Counted from the stretch's first letter, positions 52,579 through 62,098 are shown. The stretch: 64,000 nucleotides of DNA from an uncultured Paracoccaceae bacterium (GCA_947489445.1 CANLDN010000011.1:62001-126000); one strand, 5' to 3'. A program made the numbers and translations. Notes: generated by a model from the sequence alone, not told the origin.

Positions 52579-55016
52579 TACTGCACCCGCAACTGCCCGA
52601 CGAGCCCCCAACTGTCGATCTGATCGCCAAACCGCACATCGGCGCGCAAGCTGGTGGCATACTGTTTGAGGCCGGCAAAGCTTTCTACCGGGGCCAGCCC
52701 GACATAGCTGACGCCAAGGCTCAACTCACCATATGAACCCAGCGTATCGTTTTGCACGTCTGCGACGTCATCGGCCGGGGTGATAAAGGTCGATTTGATC
52801 GGATCAGAAAAATCATTGTAATAGGTCGTCGTAACAAAAGTGCGCAACGCGCCCAAACCATCATCATTGATCCGGCTCCATGCGCCCGTGACGCCGACAA
52901 AGCCCACGTCGCTGGCGAAATCGCCAATTTCCAAACGCGATCCATCGGTGAAATCAATGCCACCCGACGTACCGCGCGTCAGCGCCAGACCAGCGGTGGG
53001 GATAATCGCAAAATCCGTATCAGGAATGGCGTAGGCATAGTTCACAGCCCCGCTCAGCGTACTGGCATCCGACCTCAGGTCGGCATCCTCTACACCAAGC
53101 CCGGCATTACCGTTCACACCTTCATTGGTGATATCAAAATCTGTCCGTTCCACCCGGAACTGTAGATCGGCAGACCATGGCCCGGTGCTGGCGGTGCCGT
53201 AGATGCCCAGATAACTTTGGGTGAAATCGGTTGTTGTAATGCTGGTTAACGTTCCGGTCAGGACAGCCGGGTTCAGCGGATCAATCGCATAAACCGGCTG
53301 TTCGATCACCCCGGCATTGTACCCGCCCATCACACCAACGGCCAAATCCCAACCGACAGGACCGTTAAAACAGGCAAAATCGCCGCCACCCTGAAAGCCC
53401 ACGTAATCCGCATTCACCGTGCTTTGCACTTGGCTGACACCGTTGGAGGATTCCGCTGATGCATCGGCCCGCCCGCCCTGCGTGCGGATCCACGCACCTG
53501 TGCCACATGGGTCGGGATCATCATAGGCCAGCCCCACGACAAACGGGCTGGTTGGCCGGTTAACGACGGCCCCGATCAACGATTGGGTCAACACCAGATT
53601 ACCGGCAACCGAACTCACACCGGGATTAACCTGCCCAATCACGTATAAATCGCCATCCATGCCGTCCTGCACCACAGAATAAACGCTGATGCCGTCATTT
53701 GGTAACGGGGTACCGACCGTAAACGTAAAACTATTCGCGGCGGCGTCGTTTACATCAAACACCAGAATGCTTTGCTGGGTGGCCACAACGGGCGTACCGA
53801 TGATGTTAAACGACAGGGCAACAGTGCCGGTAGTCGTACCACCAACCACAACAGTGTCACCCGAACCTTCACCGCTCAGATCCAGATCAAGCACATAAGT
53901 GCCAGAACCCGACACATCGCCGGTCATGGTCAGCTCGGTCGTCGCCGTGTTGTCAGTGGCCAATGTCACAGTTTGGTTGTTGACCAGATTGCCATCAATC
54001 GCGGCATTAAACTCGGCTTCCAGCAAACCAAGATTAGTGACATTACCTGTGATGCTACCGGACAGTGTTGTTGCGGAACCGGCATCAAGCAACGCATCCC
54101 CGATCAACGCCCCGTCAATCACAAGATTGCCGCCGCCTTGGTTGTTGGTTTCGCCCTGCAATGTTGCCCCAACTGCCACAAAAAGGTCCGCACTGTTTTC
54201 AACACCACCTTTCACTGTCGTGTCATCGTCGACCAGCACAAACCCACCGGTCACAATCAAGTCGCCCCCAATATTAAGACTATCAATCGTTTCTGTGGTG
54301 CCAGCAAGATTGGTCAATGTGTCGCCGATGGTACCCGACAATTGCATTGTGCCGCCATTGTTGGTGGCATTTGCCGCAATCAGTGCAGTTGCGGTATTTG
54401 TAAAAAAGCCTTGGTTGAAAACAGTATCAAAGGTGCCGTTGTTGGTCGCAGTCCCAAAATTTGTCAACACACCTGCGTTGGTCGCAAATGACAGGACCGT
54501 CGCGCCACTTTCAACGGTAAGAGCAATCAAATCAGACTGATCACCACCCAAAGTCAGGGTGCCGTCCCCCTGAACGTCCAACTCCCCGTCCATTTCAACG
54601 GAAATTTCAACACCAGATCCGTTATTCAACGTCAGATCAACAGTCGGTGCGGCCAATACAAGCGTGCCACCAGTACCACCCAGCAGGTTGTAACCATCCA
54701 CATCAAAGGTCATTCCTGTAACCGAAACACCGCCCTCAACGGTGACATCGTTCGCGCCCGGCCCGGCCACAGTAAACGCGACCGCGGCATTGCCGGGAAA
54801 TGTCTGGTTAGGGACGGCCAAAGGCGATTGGAAATTAGGCGTAATGTTTTCATCCCAGACCCCCGATCCGCCCACGATGGCGGCGTCAGGCGTGGTATCC
54901 CAGACAAATTCCTGCGCGTGCAACACGCCCGGTATCAAGGCCAGTGCCGTGGCTGTTGTCAGCGGTATTGCGGTGAATCTCGGACGGCCGGACAGGCCCG
55001 AAAACTCTTGTTTCAA
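52575..55016 (-). CDS. Autotransporter-domain outer-membrane protein (TTG start)
   Basis: 813 residues. TTG start at 55016 with GGAG seven bases upstream; no in-frame ATG precedes the signal peptide (FTAIPLTTATALALIPGVLHAQ). The passenger (about 35-530) is Gly/Asn/Thr-rich with short beta-helix repeats (GTLTLGGDQSDLIALTVESG, TATNNGTFDTVFNQGFF). The C-terminal about 280 residues form a beta-barrel ending in LRVQY, the aromatic end typical of autotransporters. It likely presents an adhesin or enzyme at the surface; passenger activity unknown. Codon use in the passenger is less GC-rich than neighbours. Confidence 0.83.
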   Translation of the reverse strand: MKQEFSGLSGRPRFTAIPLTTATALALIPGVLHAQEFVWDTTPDAAIVGGSGVWDENITPNFQSPLAVPNQTFPGNAAVAFTVAGPGANDVTVEGGVSVTGMTFDVDGYNLLGGTGGTLVLAAPTVDLTLNNGSGVEISVEMDGELDVQGDGTLTLGGDQSDLIALTVESGATVLSFATNAGVLTNFGTATNNGTFDTVFNQGFFTNTATALIAANATNNGGTMQLSGTIGDTLTNLAGTTETIDSLNIGGDLIVTGGFVLVDDDTTVKGGVENSADLFVAVGATLQGETNNQGGGNLVIDGALIGDALLDAGSATTLSGSITGNVTNLGLLEAEFNAAIDGNLVNNQTVTLATDNTATTELTMTGDVSGSGTYVLDLDLSGEGSGDTVVVGGTTTGTVALSFNIIGTPVVATQQSILVFDVNDAAANSFTFTVGTPLPNDGISVYSVVQDGMDGDLYVIGQVNPGVSSVAGNLVLTQSLIGAVVNRPTSPFVVGLAYDDPDPCGTGAWIRTQGGRADASAESSNGVSQVQSTVNADYVGFQGGGDFACFNGPVGWDLAVGVMGGYNAGVIEQPVYAIDPLNPAVLTGTLTSITTTDFTQSYLGIYGTASTGPWSADLQFRVERTDFDITNEGVNGNAGLGVEDADLRSDASTLSGAVNYAYAIPDTDFAIIPTAGLALTRGTSGGIDFTDGSRLEIGDFASDVGFVGVTGAWSRINDDGLGALRTFVTTTYYNDFSDPIKSTFITPADDVADVQNDTLGSYGELSLGVSYVGLAPVESFAGLKQYATSLRADVRFGDQIDSWGLVGQLRVQY

Positions 55017-55239
55017 TGGTTATCTCCAAATGAATTGCTGAAAATACCTGTTTAAAATCATCACGTAACACACGCCATCAAACCAGTCCCGTTGGTCGGG
55101 CCACGGGCGTTAACCATCACGATTAGTCGATGTTGGACTGGCAGGCAATGCAGACCAGATGCGCGGCTTGTGCGCAGCGCGAAAGCGCCTAAAGTTCGAT
55201 GAAGCCGCCCGAAGGGCACCAGAAACAAAGGAAACGGCA

Positions 55240-56847
55240 GTGACATATGATTACGTCATCGTGGGTGGCGGCTCAGCGGGTTGCACGCTCGCCGCGCGCC
55301 TGTCCGAAGATCCGAACACGACCGTTTGCTTGCTTGAAGCCGGAGGAAGGGGTGACGGCATCTTGGTGCGCGCGCCCGCCGGTGCCGTGGCGACATTGCG
55401 CGGCAAGCCCAAGATCAACAACTGGGCCTATGAGACCGTGCCGCAACCCGGGCTGAACGGGCGCAAAGGCTATCAGCCGCGGGGCAAGGGACTTGGCGGA
55501 TCAAGCGCGATCAACGCCATGCTATATGTGCGCGGACATCGGTCCGACTATGATGGCTGGGCCGATCTGGGCTGCGACGGCTGGGGTTGGGATAAGGTGC
55601 TGCCCTATTTCCGCAAGGCAGAAAACAATGAACGGGGTGGGGATGATCTGCATGGGGACAATGGGCCACTTCAGGTCTCGAACCCAAAAAGCCCGCGGGC
55701 GATCAGTCGGGCGTTTATTGCGGCCGCAACGCAGCTGCAACATCGCGAAACGGCAGATTTCAATACCGGTGATAACGAAGGGATCGGGCTTTATCAGGTC
55801 ACTCAATTTCATGACGCAGCCAAGAACGGCGAACGCTGTTCGGCAGCGGCGGCCTATCTGCACCCGGTCATGTATCGGCCCAATCTGACAGTCATCACCA
55901 AGGCGCACGCAACGCGGATCATCTTTGACGGCAAACGGGCCACCGGTGTGGCGTATCTTCAAGGCAAGCAACGCAAGACAGCGATGGCTGGGAAAGAGAT
56001 CATCTTATGCGGCGGGGCGTTCAACTCACCCCAATTGCTGCAATTGTCCGGCGTGGGACGGGCAGAGGATATTACCCCGCACGGGATCGACATGGTGCAT
56101 GAATTGCCCGGCGTTGGCCAAAACCTGCAGGACCATCTGGACTTTACCCTCGCCTATAAAAGCAAGGATAAAGACAATTTCGGAATAGGTGCTGCAGGCA
56201 CGGTGAACCTGATCAAACATATGCTGCAATGGCGCAAAGATGGCACCGGCATGATCGCCACCACCTTTGCAGAGGCGGGGGCATTTGTAAAAACCGATCC
56301 CGATCTTGACCGGCCGGATGTGCAAATGCACTTCGTGATCTCAATCGTGGACGACCATGCCCGCAAATTGCATTTGGGCTATGGGTTCAGTTGCCATGTC
56401 TGTGCGCTGCGCCCCTACAGCCGCGGTCGGGTTGGCCTGCATTCCGCTGATCCGATGGCCGCACCGGCGATCGACCCGCAATTCCTGTCTGACCCGCGTG
56501 ATCTGGAAACGACGGTGAAAGGGGCCAAAATGATGCGCGATATCCTGTCGGCGGCCGCCTTGGAAAAATACAGACATAAGGAGCTGTTCGGAACCAAAGA
56601 CAACATGTCCGACGCCGACTGGGAACACCATATTCGCGCCCGCGCCGACACGATCTATCATCCTGTGGGCACCTGCAAAATGGGAACAGACGACATGGCC
56701 GTGGTCGATGCGCAACTGCAGGTACGCGGGCTGCAAGGTTTGCGGGTCGTCGACGCCTCCATCATGCCAACGCTGATCGGTGGCAACACCAACGCGCCAA
56801 CAATCATGATCGCCGAAAAAGCCGCTGACATGATCGGCAACGGCTGA
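55240..56847 (+). CDS. GMC-family FAD oxidoreductase (choline dehydrogenase-like)
   Basis: 535 residues using GTG at 55240, after AAAGGA at 7 bases. FAD motif VIVGGGSAGCTLAARLSED, GKGLGGSSAINAMLYVRG and GGAFNSPQLLQLSGVG are GMC signatures; the C-terminus has HPVGTCKMG and NTNAPTIMIAEKAADM with the catalytic His. It oxidises an alcohol; choline dehydrogenase BetA is the closest well-known relative but the substrate is not fixed, and no betaine-aldehyde dehydrogenase sits beside it. The open frame back to 55159 is not used. Confidence 0.88.
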   Translation: MTYDYVIVGGGSAGCTLAARLSEDPNTTVCLLEAGGRGDGILVRAPAGAVATLRGKPKINNWAYETVPQPGLNGRKGYQPRGKGLGGSSAINAMLYVRGHRSDYDGWADLGCDGWGWDKVLPYFRKAENNERGGDDLHGDNGPLQVSNPKSPRAISRAFIAAATQLQHRETADFNTGDNEGIGLYQVTQFHDAAKNGERCSAAAAYLHPVMYRPNLTVITKAHATRIIFDGKRATGVAYLQGKQRKTAMAGKEIILCGGAFNSPQLLQLSGVGRAEDITPHGIDMVHELPGVGQNLQDHLDFTLAYKSKDKDNFGIGAAGTVNLIKHMLQWRKDGTGMIATTFAEAGAFVKTDPDLDRPDVQMHFVISIVDDHARKLHLGYGFSCHVCALRPYSRGRVGLHSADPMAAPAIDPQFLSDPRDLETTVKGAKMMRDILSAAALEKYRHKELFGTKDNMSDADWEHHIRARADTIYHPVGTCKMGTDDMAVVDAQLQVRGLQGLRVVDASIMPTLIGGNTNAPTIMIAEKAADMIGNG

Positions 56848-56891
56848 TCACAGCGTCTGTCAAACCAAAGATGGTTGGATGATCCGGTGCC

Positions 56892-56913
56892 AAGGTGGGG
56901 CGAGACCCACCTT
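56892..56913. repeat. Hairpin after GMC gene
   Basis: AAGGTGGG and CCCACCTT around a 6-base loop, 45 bases after the GMC stop. It may act as a Rho-type terminator or be a dispersed repeat; the related copy is at 51841. Confidence 0.4.
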
Positions 56914-56960
56914 ACGTTGCCTTGAAAGTTAACGAAAACCCCTGACACCGTGCGTTGGGG

Positions 56961-56999
56961 GCCGACGTTTTGCCGACAAAAGGCCGACGTGATGCCGAC
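56961..56999. repeat. Four GCCGAC hexamers at 11-base spacing
   Basis: GCCGAC occurs at 56961, 56972, 56983 and 56994, exactly 11 bases apart, just before the stop of the convergent esterase gene at 57008. The spacing is one DNA turn, so a protein-binding array is possible; it could equally be simple-sequence expansion. Confidence 0.4.
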
Positions 57000-57007
57000 C
57001 CGCTATT

Positions 57008-57745
57008 CTAGTGCAAGAATGCTGACACCGCTGCCTCAAATTCACGTGGTTTTTCGGCATGCAGCCAATGCCCCGCACCGGGGATTTTTGCGAACTTGGC
57101 TTGCGGGAAAAGCGCCTTGATCGCGGGGCGATGGGCAGGCTGGACATAGTCGGAATTGGCCCCGGACAAGAACAAGGTAGCCCCCTCATAAGGACCCGAT
57201 GCATCGGGAAACCCGACGATCTGATCCATCTGTGCATCCAGCACATCTAGGTTCAGACGCCAGCGTTTGTCCTTCATATCAAGGCTTTGCAGCAGAAAAT
57301 CTGCGACACCCGGTTCCAGATCGCCCAGTTGGGCCTTAGCGTCTGCCCGTGTTTGAACGGTTGCGAGGTCAACGCCACGCATCGCCGTAATCGGACCCAT
57401 CTGCGTGTGGGTGTAAGCGACGGGGGCGATGTCGGCGACCAACAGGCGATTGACCAGATCGGGCCAGGTCAACGCTAGCATCATCGCAGCCTTGCCGCCC
57501 ATCGAGTGACCCAGCACATCCATCGGCCGATCCATCACTTGCGCGAGATCCGTCGCCAAGTCGCCATATGAATGCGTTTCAAACCAAGGGCTTGCACCAT
57601 GATTGCGCATATCGACAGCAATGACGGGCCGCGTTTCCGAGAGCCGTTTGGCGATCACCCCCCAATTGCGTGCCGACCCGAAAAGCCCATGCGCAATCAG
57701 CAGCGGAACGGCGTCGGGGCCATCATGAAAAACCGTGTTCAACAT
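57008..57745 (-). CDS. Alpha/beta hydrolase (YbfF-like esterase)
   Basis: 245 residues from ATG at 57745. HGLFGSARNWG oxyanion region, VLGHSMGGKAAM nucleophile elbow (Ser in GHSMGG), and late GAGHWLHAEKP with the catalytic His give an esterase-type fold. An upstream frame extends 45 codons into the next gene's promoter and has no family match. Substrate unknown. The start is divergent from the small membrane gene at 57824. Confidence 0.84.
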   Translation of the reverse strand: MLNTVFHDGPDAVPLLIAHGLFGSARNWGVIAKRLSETRPVIAVDMRNHGASPWFETHSYGDLATDLAQVMDRPMDVLGHSMGGKAAMMLALTWPDLVNRLLVADIAPVAYTHTQMGPITAMRGVDLATVQTRADAKAQLGDLEPGVADFLLQSLDMKDKRWRLNLDVLDAQMDQIVGFPDASGPYEGATLFLSGANSDYVQPAHRPAIKALFPQAKFAKIPGAGHWLHAEKPREFEAAVSAFLH

Positions 57746-57823
57746 GCATCTTTTGTAACCCTTTGCCGGGCGCAAGCACCAGAAGGATTGAGCGGGCGCG
57801 CAAAGATCACTAACTCCCGGCGC

Positions 57824-58192
57824 ATGGGTAACCACCTGCAAGACAGTATCGACGAAATTCGGGCGCTGATGGAAAGTCATCTGCGGATCAAAGGCCGTGA
57901 CCTACGGGCACAGACACGCCGGGCCGGGCGTCTGCTCTCGCGCAAGGTGCGCCGCGATGTGAACTATCTGATACAGGCTGAAGAACTGCAGAAAAACCCA
58001 AAACTCGCCCGGATGGTCGATGACAGCAAGGTCACCAAAGCGCGGACCAACATCGTGGCGTTCCTGCAGACCATCGACCCGCGCGAACAGATGTGGACGC
58101 GGATCATCAATATTGCGGCGTCGGTTGCTCTTGGTCTGATCGCGATTTTTGTGGTTGTGCTCTATGTCCTAGTGCAACGGGGTTTCGTCTGA
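57824..58192 (+). CDS. Small protein with C-terminal transmembrane helix
   Basis: 122 residues. A charged helical body (RALMESHLRIKGRDLRAQTRR, QAEELQKNPKLARMVDDSKV) is followed by one C-terminal helix (IINIAASVALGLIAIFVVVLY). Possibly a tail-anchored protein. Family not recognised. The 3' 86 bases lie antisense to the DUF817 gene. The ATG at 57824 is chosen; the same frame is open further upstream within the divergent hydrolase start. Confidence 0.65.
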   Translation: MGNHLQDSIDEIRALMESHLRIKGRDLRAQTRRAGRLLSRKVRRDVNYLIQAEELQKNPKLARMVDDSKVTKARTNIVAFLQTIDPREQMWTRIINIAASVALGLIAIFVVVLYVLVQRGFV

Positions 58193-59003
58193 TCGGATCA
58201 CGCACGACCAGCGTCACGGTGGCGAAGGCCACGTAAAGCAGCAAATACCAAGACCCCATTTTGGCAAAGCTTACTAGTTCAAGGGGGTTCTGTCCGCTGT
58301 AAATCCACGTGCCCGTCAGCGTCCCGATATTTTCGGCCAGCCACAGAAAAAAGCTGGAAAAGAACGCGGCCACCGGCAAGGGCATCCAATACCAATTAAG
58401 CCCGATCTGAAACCAGATGCGGGTGCGCGCATAAAACACCACAGTGGCAGCAAATAGCGCAATACGGATATCGGGCAGGAAATGGTGGCTGAAAAAATTG
58501 ACGTAGATCAGAACGGCCAACCCGAAATGAAGCATCAGTGGCGGAAAGGGCGCAAACTTCATATCAAACAGCCGGGTCACCCGCGCCATATAGCTGCCGA
58601 CAGCGGCATACATAAAGCCCGAGAACAGCGGCACACCATAGAGCCGGAATATTGCATCTTCGGGATACGCCCATGACCCGGCATAGGTCTTAAACAACTC
58701 CATCGCAGTTCCGGTAATGTGGAACAATAAAATCACCCGTGCCTCAGCCCATGTTTCCAGTTTGAAGGCAAGGAAAACGACCTGAAGGCCGATGGCGATC
58801 AGGAATAATGCGTCGTAGCGGTTCAGTGCCCAATCCGTCTGCCAGATCATGCGGGTGCCGATGATAGCGAACAGGAGCGACGCGCCAAACAAACACGCCC
58901 AGCCTTGCTTGAGCACAAACATCACGAATTCTGCAACGGCAAATGGGAGCCGTCCGCGCATCCAGTCGCCAAGACGGCGTTCGATATCTTGGGTTTTTGT
59001 CAT
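58107..59003 (-). CDS. DUF817 family membrane protein
   Basis: 298 residues, about seven transmembrane helices. GTAMELFKTYAGSWAYPEDAI and the HHFLPDIRIALFAATVVFYAR region fit DUF817. Function unknown. Its 3' end overlaps the small membrane protein antisense by 86 bases, an unusually long tail overlap for this window. Confidence 0.8.
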   Translation of the reverse strand: MTKTQDIERRLGDWMRGRLPFAVAEFVMFVLKQGWACLFGASLLFAIIGTRMIWQTDWALNRYDALFLIAIGLQVVFLAFKLETWAEARVILLFHITGTAMELFKTYAGSWAYPEDAIFRLYGVPLFSGFMYAAVGSYMARVTRLFDMKFAPFPPLMLHFGLAVLIYVNFFSHHFLPDIRIALFAATVVFYARTRIWFQIGLNWYWMPLPVAAFFSSFFLWLAENIGTLTGTWIYSGQNPLELVSFAKMGSWYLLLYVAFATVTLVVRDPIRRNPVALGHRAQPQKSRSDQEQPTPQY

Positions 59004-59348
59004 GCTTTCGGGCGTAATCTTATCTACGTTAGAGTTTCACAACGGTTTGTGCAGTTTTTGGGGAGCGGTGTAATGCGATTTGTTTCAATTGATCAGATCA
59101 AAGCACCCAACCTGTCGTTGCGGGTGTCCCCATTAATCTATCGGGTAACGCGGCACATGTCGCGATGACATTGCAGCGGCTGAAGCACCCTGAAAAATAT
59201 CTGTGGATCGGCTTCTTTTGAAAATGGCCATACATGGTGATTTGCATTCTTGCGCTTGAAAATGGCGGTTTTCGAAATGATCAACGCGACCGCCTATGAA
59301 AAGCGATCGCAAGCGCGCATATCGAGCAGTTTTTTTGATACGCTCTGC
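59004..59348. other. Intergenic region with one possible short ORF
   Basis: About 345 bases. A 31-codon frame at 59073-59168 (start MRFVSIDQIKAPNLSL) follows GGGGAG at 7 bases, so it could encode a small protein, but no homology or codon evidence is available. Otherwise A/T-rich with no clear hairpin. Confidence 0.35.
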
Positions 59349-60644
59349 CTACAGCCCCGGATAAATCGGGAACTTGTCGCACAGCGCCTCAACCTCAGCC
59401 CTGACCTTGGCCTCGACCACGCCGTTGCCGTCCTCACCGTTCGCGGCCAACCCTTCGGTCACTTCCACGATCCAATCGGCGATCTGGCGGAATTCAGGTT
59501 CGCCGAACCCGCGCGTGGTGCCAGCAGGTGACCCCAGGCGGATACCGGATGTAACCATCGGTTTCTCAGGGTCAAACGGAATGCCGTTCTTGTTGCAGGT
59601 AATATGCGCACGACCCAAGGACACTTCGGTTGCGTTGCCTTTGACGCCCTTTGGCCGCAGATCAACCAGCATCAGGTGGCTGTCTGTCCCGCCAGAAACA
59701 ATATCCAACCCGCCCTTCATCAGCTGATCAGCCAATGCCTGGGCGTTCTTCACGACCTGCTGTTGGTAGGTCTTGAACTCCGGGCGCAATGCCTCGCCAA
59801 AGGCCACGGCCTTACCAGCGATCACATGCATCAGCGGGCCGCCTTGGATACCAGGGAAAATGGCAGAGTTGAACTTTTTCGCCAGCGCCGCGTCATTGGT
59901 CAGGATCATCCCGCCGCGCGGGCCGCGCAAGGTTTTATGCGTCGTGGTTGTGGCTGCATGCGCGTGTGGGAAGGGCGAAGGATACAGGCCCGCGGCAACA
60001 AGACCCGCAAAATGGGCCATGTCGACCAGCAGATAGGCACCCACGCTATCGGCAATCTCGCGCATCTTCGCAAAATCAATAATGCGCGGAATGGCAGACC
60101 CGCCAGCGATGATCATCTTGGGCTGATGTTCGGCAGTCAGGCGCGCAACCTCGTCATAATCCAAGAGGCTGTCCTGACGGCGCACGCCATATTGGATGGC
60201 ATTGAACCATTTGCCCGACTGGTTCGGCTTGGCGCCATGGGTCAGGTGGCCACCGGCATCCAGCGACATGCCAAGGATTGTATCACCCGGTTGCAAGAGC
60301 GCCTGAAACACACCTTGGTTGGCCTGCGAACCCGAATTCGGCTGCACATTTGCAAACTCACATCCAAACAGCTGCTTGGCGCGGTCAATGGCAAGGTTCT
60401 CGGCCACATCCACATGCTGACACCCGCCATAGTAACGACGACCGGGGTAACCTTCGGCGTATTTATTGGTCATCACGCCGCCCTGCGCTTCCATGACAGC
60501 GGCAGAGACGATGTTTTCTGATGCAATCAGCTCAATCTCTTTGCGCTGGCGTTTCAGCTCTGCCTGCATGGCGGCATGGATTTCCGGATCGCGCGTGGCG
60601 AGTGTTTCGGTGAAAAAACCGTCGTCGCGGACAGTGACATTCAT
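59349..60644 (-). CDS. glyA: Serine hydroxymethyltransferase
   Basis: 431 residues, complete. ENIVSAAVMEAQGG, YPGRRYYGGCQHVD, and PLP-lysine block ATTTTHKTLRGPRGG are SHMT signatures. It interconverts serine and glycine with tetrahydrofolate, linking to the glycine cleavage system in this window. AAGGGGGA precedes the ATG. It is monocistronic; nadK diverges 176 bases away. Confidence 0.96.
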   Translation of the reverse strand: MNVTVRDDGFFTETLATRDPEIHAAMQAELKRQRKEIELIASENIVSAAVMEAQGGVMTNKYAEGYPGRRYYGGCQHVDVAENLAIDRAKQLFGCEFANVQPNSGSQANQGVFQALLQPGDTILGMSLDAGGHLTHGAKPNQSGKWFNAIQYGVRRQDSLLDYDEVARLTAEHQPKMIIAGGSAIPRIIDFAKMREIADSVGAYLLVDMAHFAGLVAAGLYPSPFPHAHAATTTTHKTLRGPRGGMILTNDAALAKKFNSAIFPGIQGGPLMHVIAGKAVAFGEALRPEFKTYQQQVVKNAQALADQLMKGGLDIVSGGTDSHLMLVDLRPKGVKGNATEVSLGRAHITCNKNGIPFDPEKPMVTSGIRLGSPAGTTRGFGEPEFRQIADWIVEVTEGLAANGEDGNGVVEAKVRAEVEALCDKFPIYPGL

Positions 60645-60820
60645 GGGTGCATCCCCCTTGGAAGCGGTACATTTGCGCCCTCATACCCCAAGAAATGCAG
60701 CTTCTAAAGCATCAAAACGACCAAGATGTTTATGAGCACGTCATGATGGTTTCGTATCGGCGACTTGTGTTTCGGGTCTGATCGCACCACAACTTATCGG
60801 AACTTAAGGGAATTCCGTTC

Positions 60821-61585
60821 ATGCCACGCCCCAAGATCGCCTTTACGGCCAGCCCGGTCCCAATTGCGCAAGCTGCTCTCAAGGCGCTCGTAGCGGCGTA
60901 TGGCGATGTGCCGCAAGCCGATGCAGACGTGATTGTGGCGCTGGGCGGTGACGGGTTCATGCTGCAAACGCTGCACAATACGCAAGGGGTGGACGCACCG
61001 GTTTATGGCATGAACCGGGGCACTGTCGGGTTCTTGATGAATGCTTTTGATGCAGATGACCTGCGGGCGCGGTTGGACGCGGCGGAAGAGGAAATCATCA
61101 ACCCGCTGGTGATGACAGCGCTGACCGCCGACGGCGACATGCACGAGGCATTGGCTATCAATGAGGTCAGCTTGCTGCGCGCTGGACCTCAGGCGGCCAA
61201 GCTGCGGATCACGGTTGATGGCAAGGAACGGATGAAAGAACTGGTCTGCGATGGCGCACTGGTGGCAACGCCCGCGGGTTCAACGGCGTATAACTACTCT
61301 GCCCACGGACCAATCGTGCCCATCGGGTCTGACGTGCTGGCCCTGACGGCGGTGTCCGCCTTTCGGCCCCGCCGCTGGCGCGGCGCGCTGCTGCCCAAAC
61401 GGGCCGTGGTGCGGCTGGACGTGATCGACCCCAACAAGCGCCCGGTGATGGCCGAGGCGGATGGCAAATCAGTACGCAATGTTGTCAGCGTCGAAATCCG
61501 GTCAGAGCCCACCGTGCGGCACCGCATCCTGTTCGATCCCGGTCACGGGCTGGAAGAGCGGCTGATCAGGGAACAATTCGCTTAG
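60821..61585 (+). CDS. nadK: NAD kinase
   Basis: 254 residues. GGDG motif at 42-45 (VIVALGGDGFMLQTLH) and MNRGTVGFLMNAF and the NE/D loop TPAGSTAYNYSAHGPIVP are diagnostic. It phosphorylates NAD to NADP. AAGGGA precedes the ATG. Two bases separate it from the convergent BLUF gene. Confidence 0.93.
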   Translation: MPRPKIAFTASPVPIAQAALKALVAAYGDVPQADADVIVALGGDGFMLQTLHNTQGVDAPVYGMNRGTVGFLMNAFDADDLRARLDAAEEEIINPLVMTALTADGDMHEALAINEVSLLRAGPQAAKLRITVDGKERMKELVCDGALVATPAGSTAYNYSAHGPIVPIGSDVLALTAVSAFRPRRWRGALLPKRAVVRLDVIDPNKRPVMAEADGKSVRNVVSVEIRSEPTVRHRILFDPGHGLEERLIREQFA

Positions 61586-61586
61586 C

Positions 61587-61994
61587 TTAGCCTGAATGCG
61601 GCGCCCGCTCAACCAACAACTCGAAAATCCGCAAGACGTCCGACGGGGACGCGGTGTTCACGGCCCCTTGGTTGACCTGATCCCGGGTCCACATCCAGCT
61701 TTGGACAGGATCGTCGCGCATGGCCCATGCGCCAAACATACGTTTGTCCGCCGGTTGTTTGACAAGTTCTGTAACTTCGACATGACGGTCATCAGCCTTG
61801 ATCTTGGCATAGATTGCTTCGACCTCATCCGCTGGTCCTTCGAGTAGCTGCAAGTAAAGGTCGTCGCGACAGATCAGGCATCCCGTGACCTCGGCAGCGG
61901 CGTTATTGGCGCGCGCTTTGAAAAGGATATCGATCAATACGGCGGCATCAAAGCCAAAAGGGCGCGATGCATAGACAAGTTGTAACAAAGGCAT
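61587..61994 (-). CDS. BLUF-domain blue-light sensor
   Basis: 135 residues, a short BLUF protein. The flavin-binding residues line up with AppA by a constant shift: Y8 in LQLVYASR, N31 in ARANNAAAEVTG, Q49 in YLQLLEG, with W90 and M92 in FGAWAMRD. About 40 residues after the domain are C-terminal helices only; no output domain is present. It senses blue light through FAD and likely acts by protein contact. No obvious partner next door. Weak ribosome site. Confidence 0.9.
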   Translation of the reverse strand: MPLLQLVYASRPFGFDAAVLIDILFKARANNAAAEVTGCLICRDDLYLQLLEGPADEVEAIYAKIKADDRHVEVTELVKQPADKRMFGAWAMRDDPVQSWMWTRDQVNQGAVNTASPSDVLRIFELLVERAPHSG

Positions 61995-62098
61995 TCTGGC
62001 GTACTCTGTTCTGGCAAATCAGGGTGTCCACCCCTCCGGATCGCAGGACGCTATATCATCTACCGTGCACATAAGCGCCCACGATGTCCAGTCATCTG

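Noticed and set aside
59073..59168. 31-codon ORF with good ribosome site
   Set aside because: Too short to support without homology; noted in the gap entry only.
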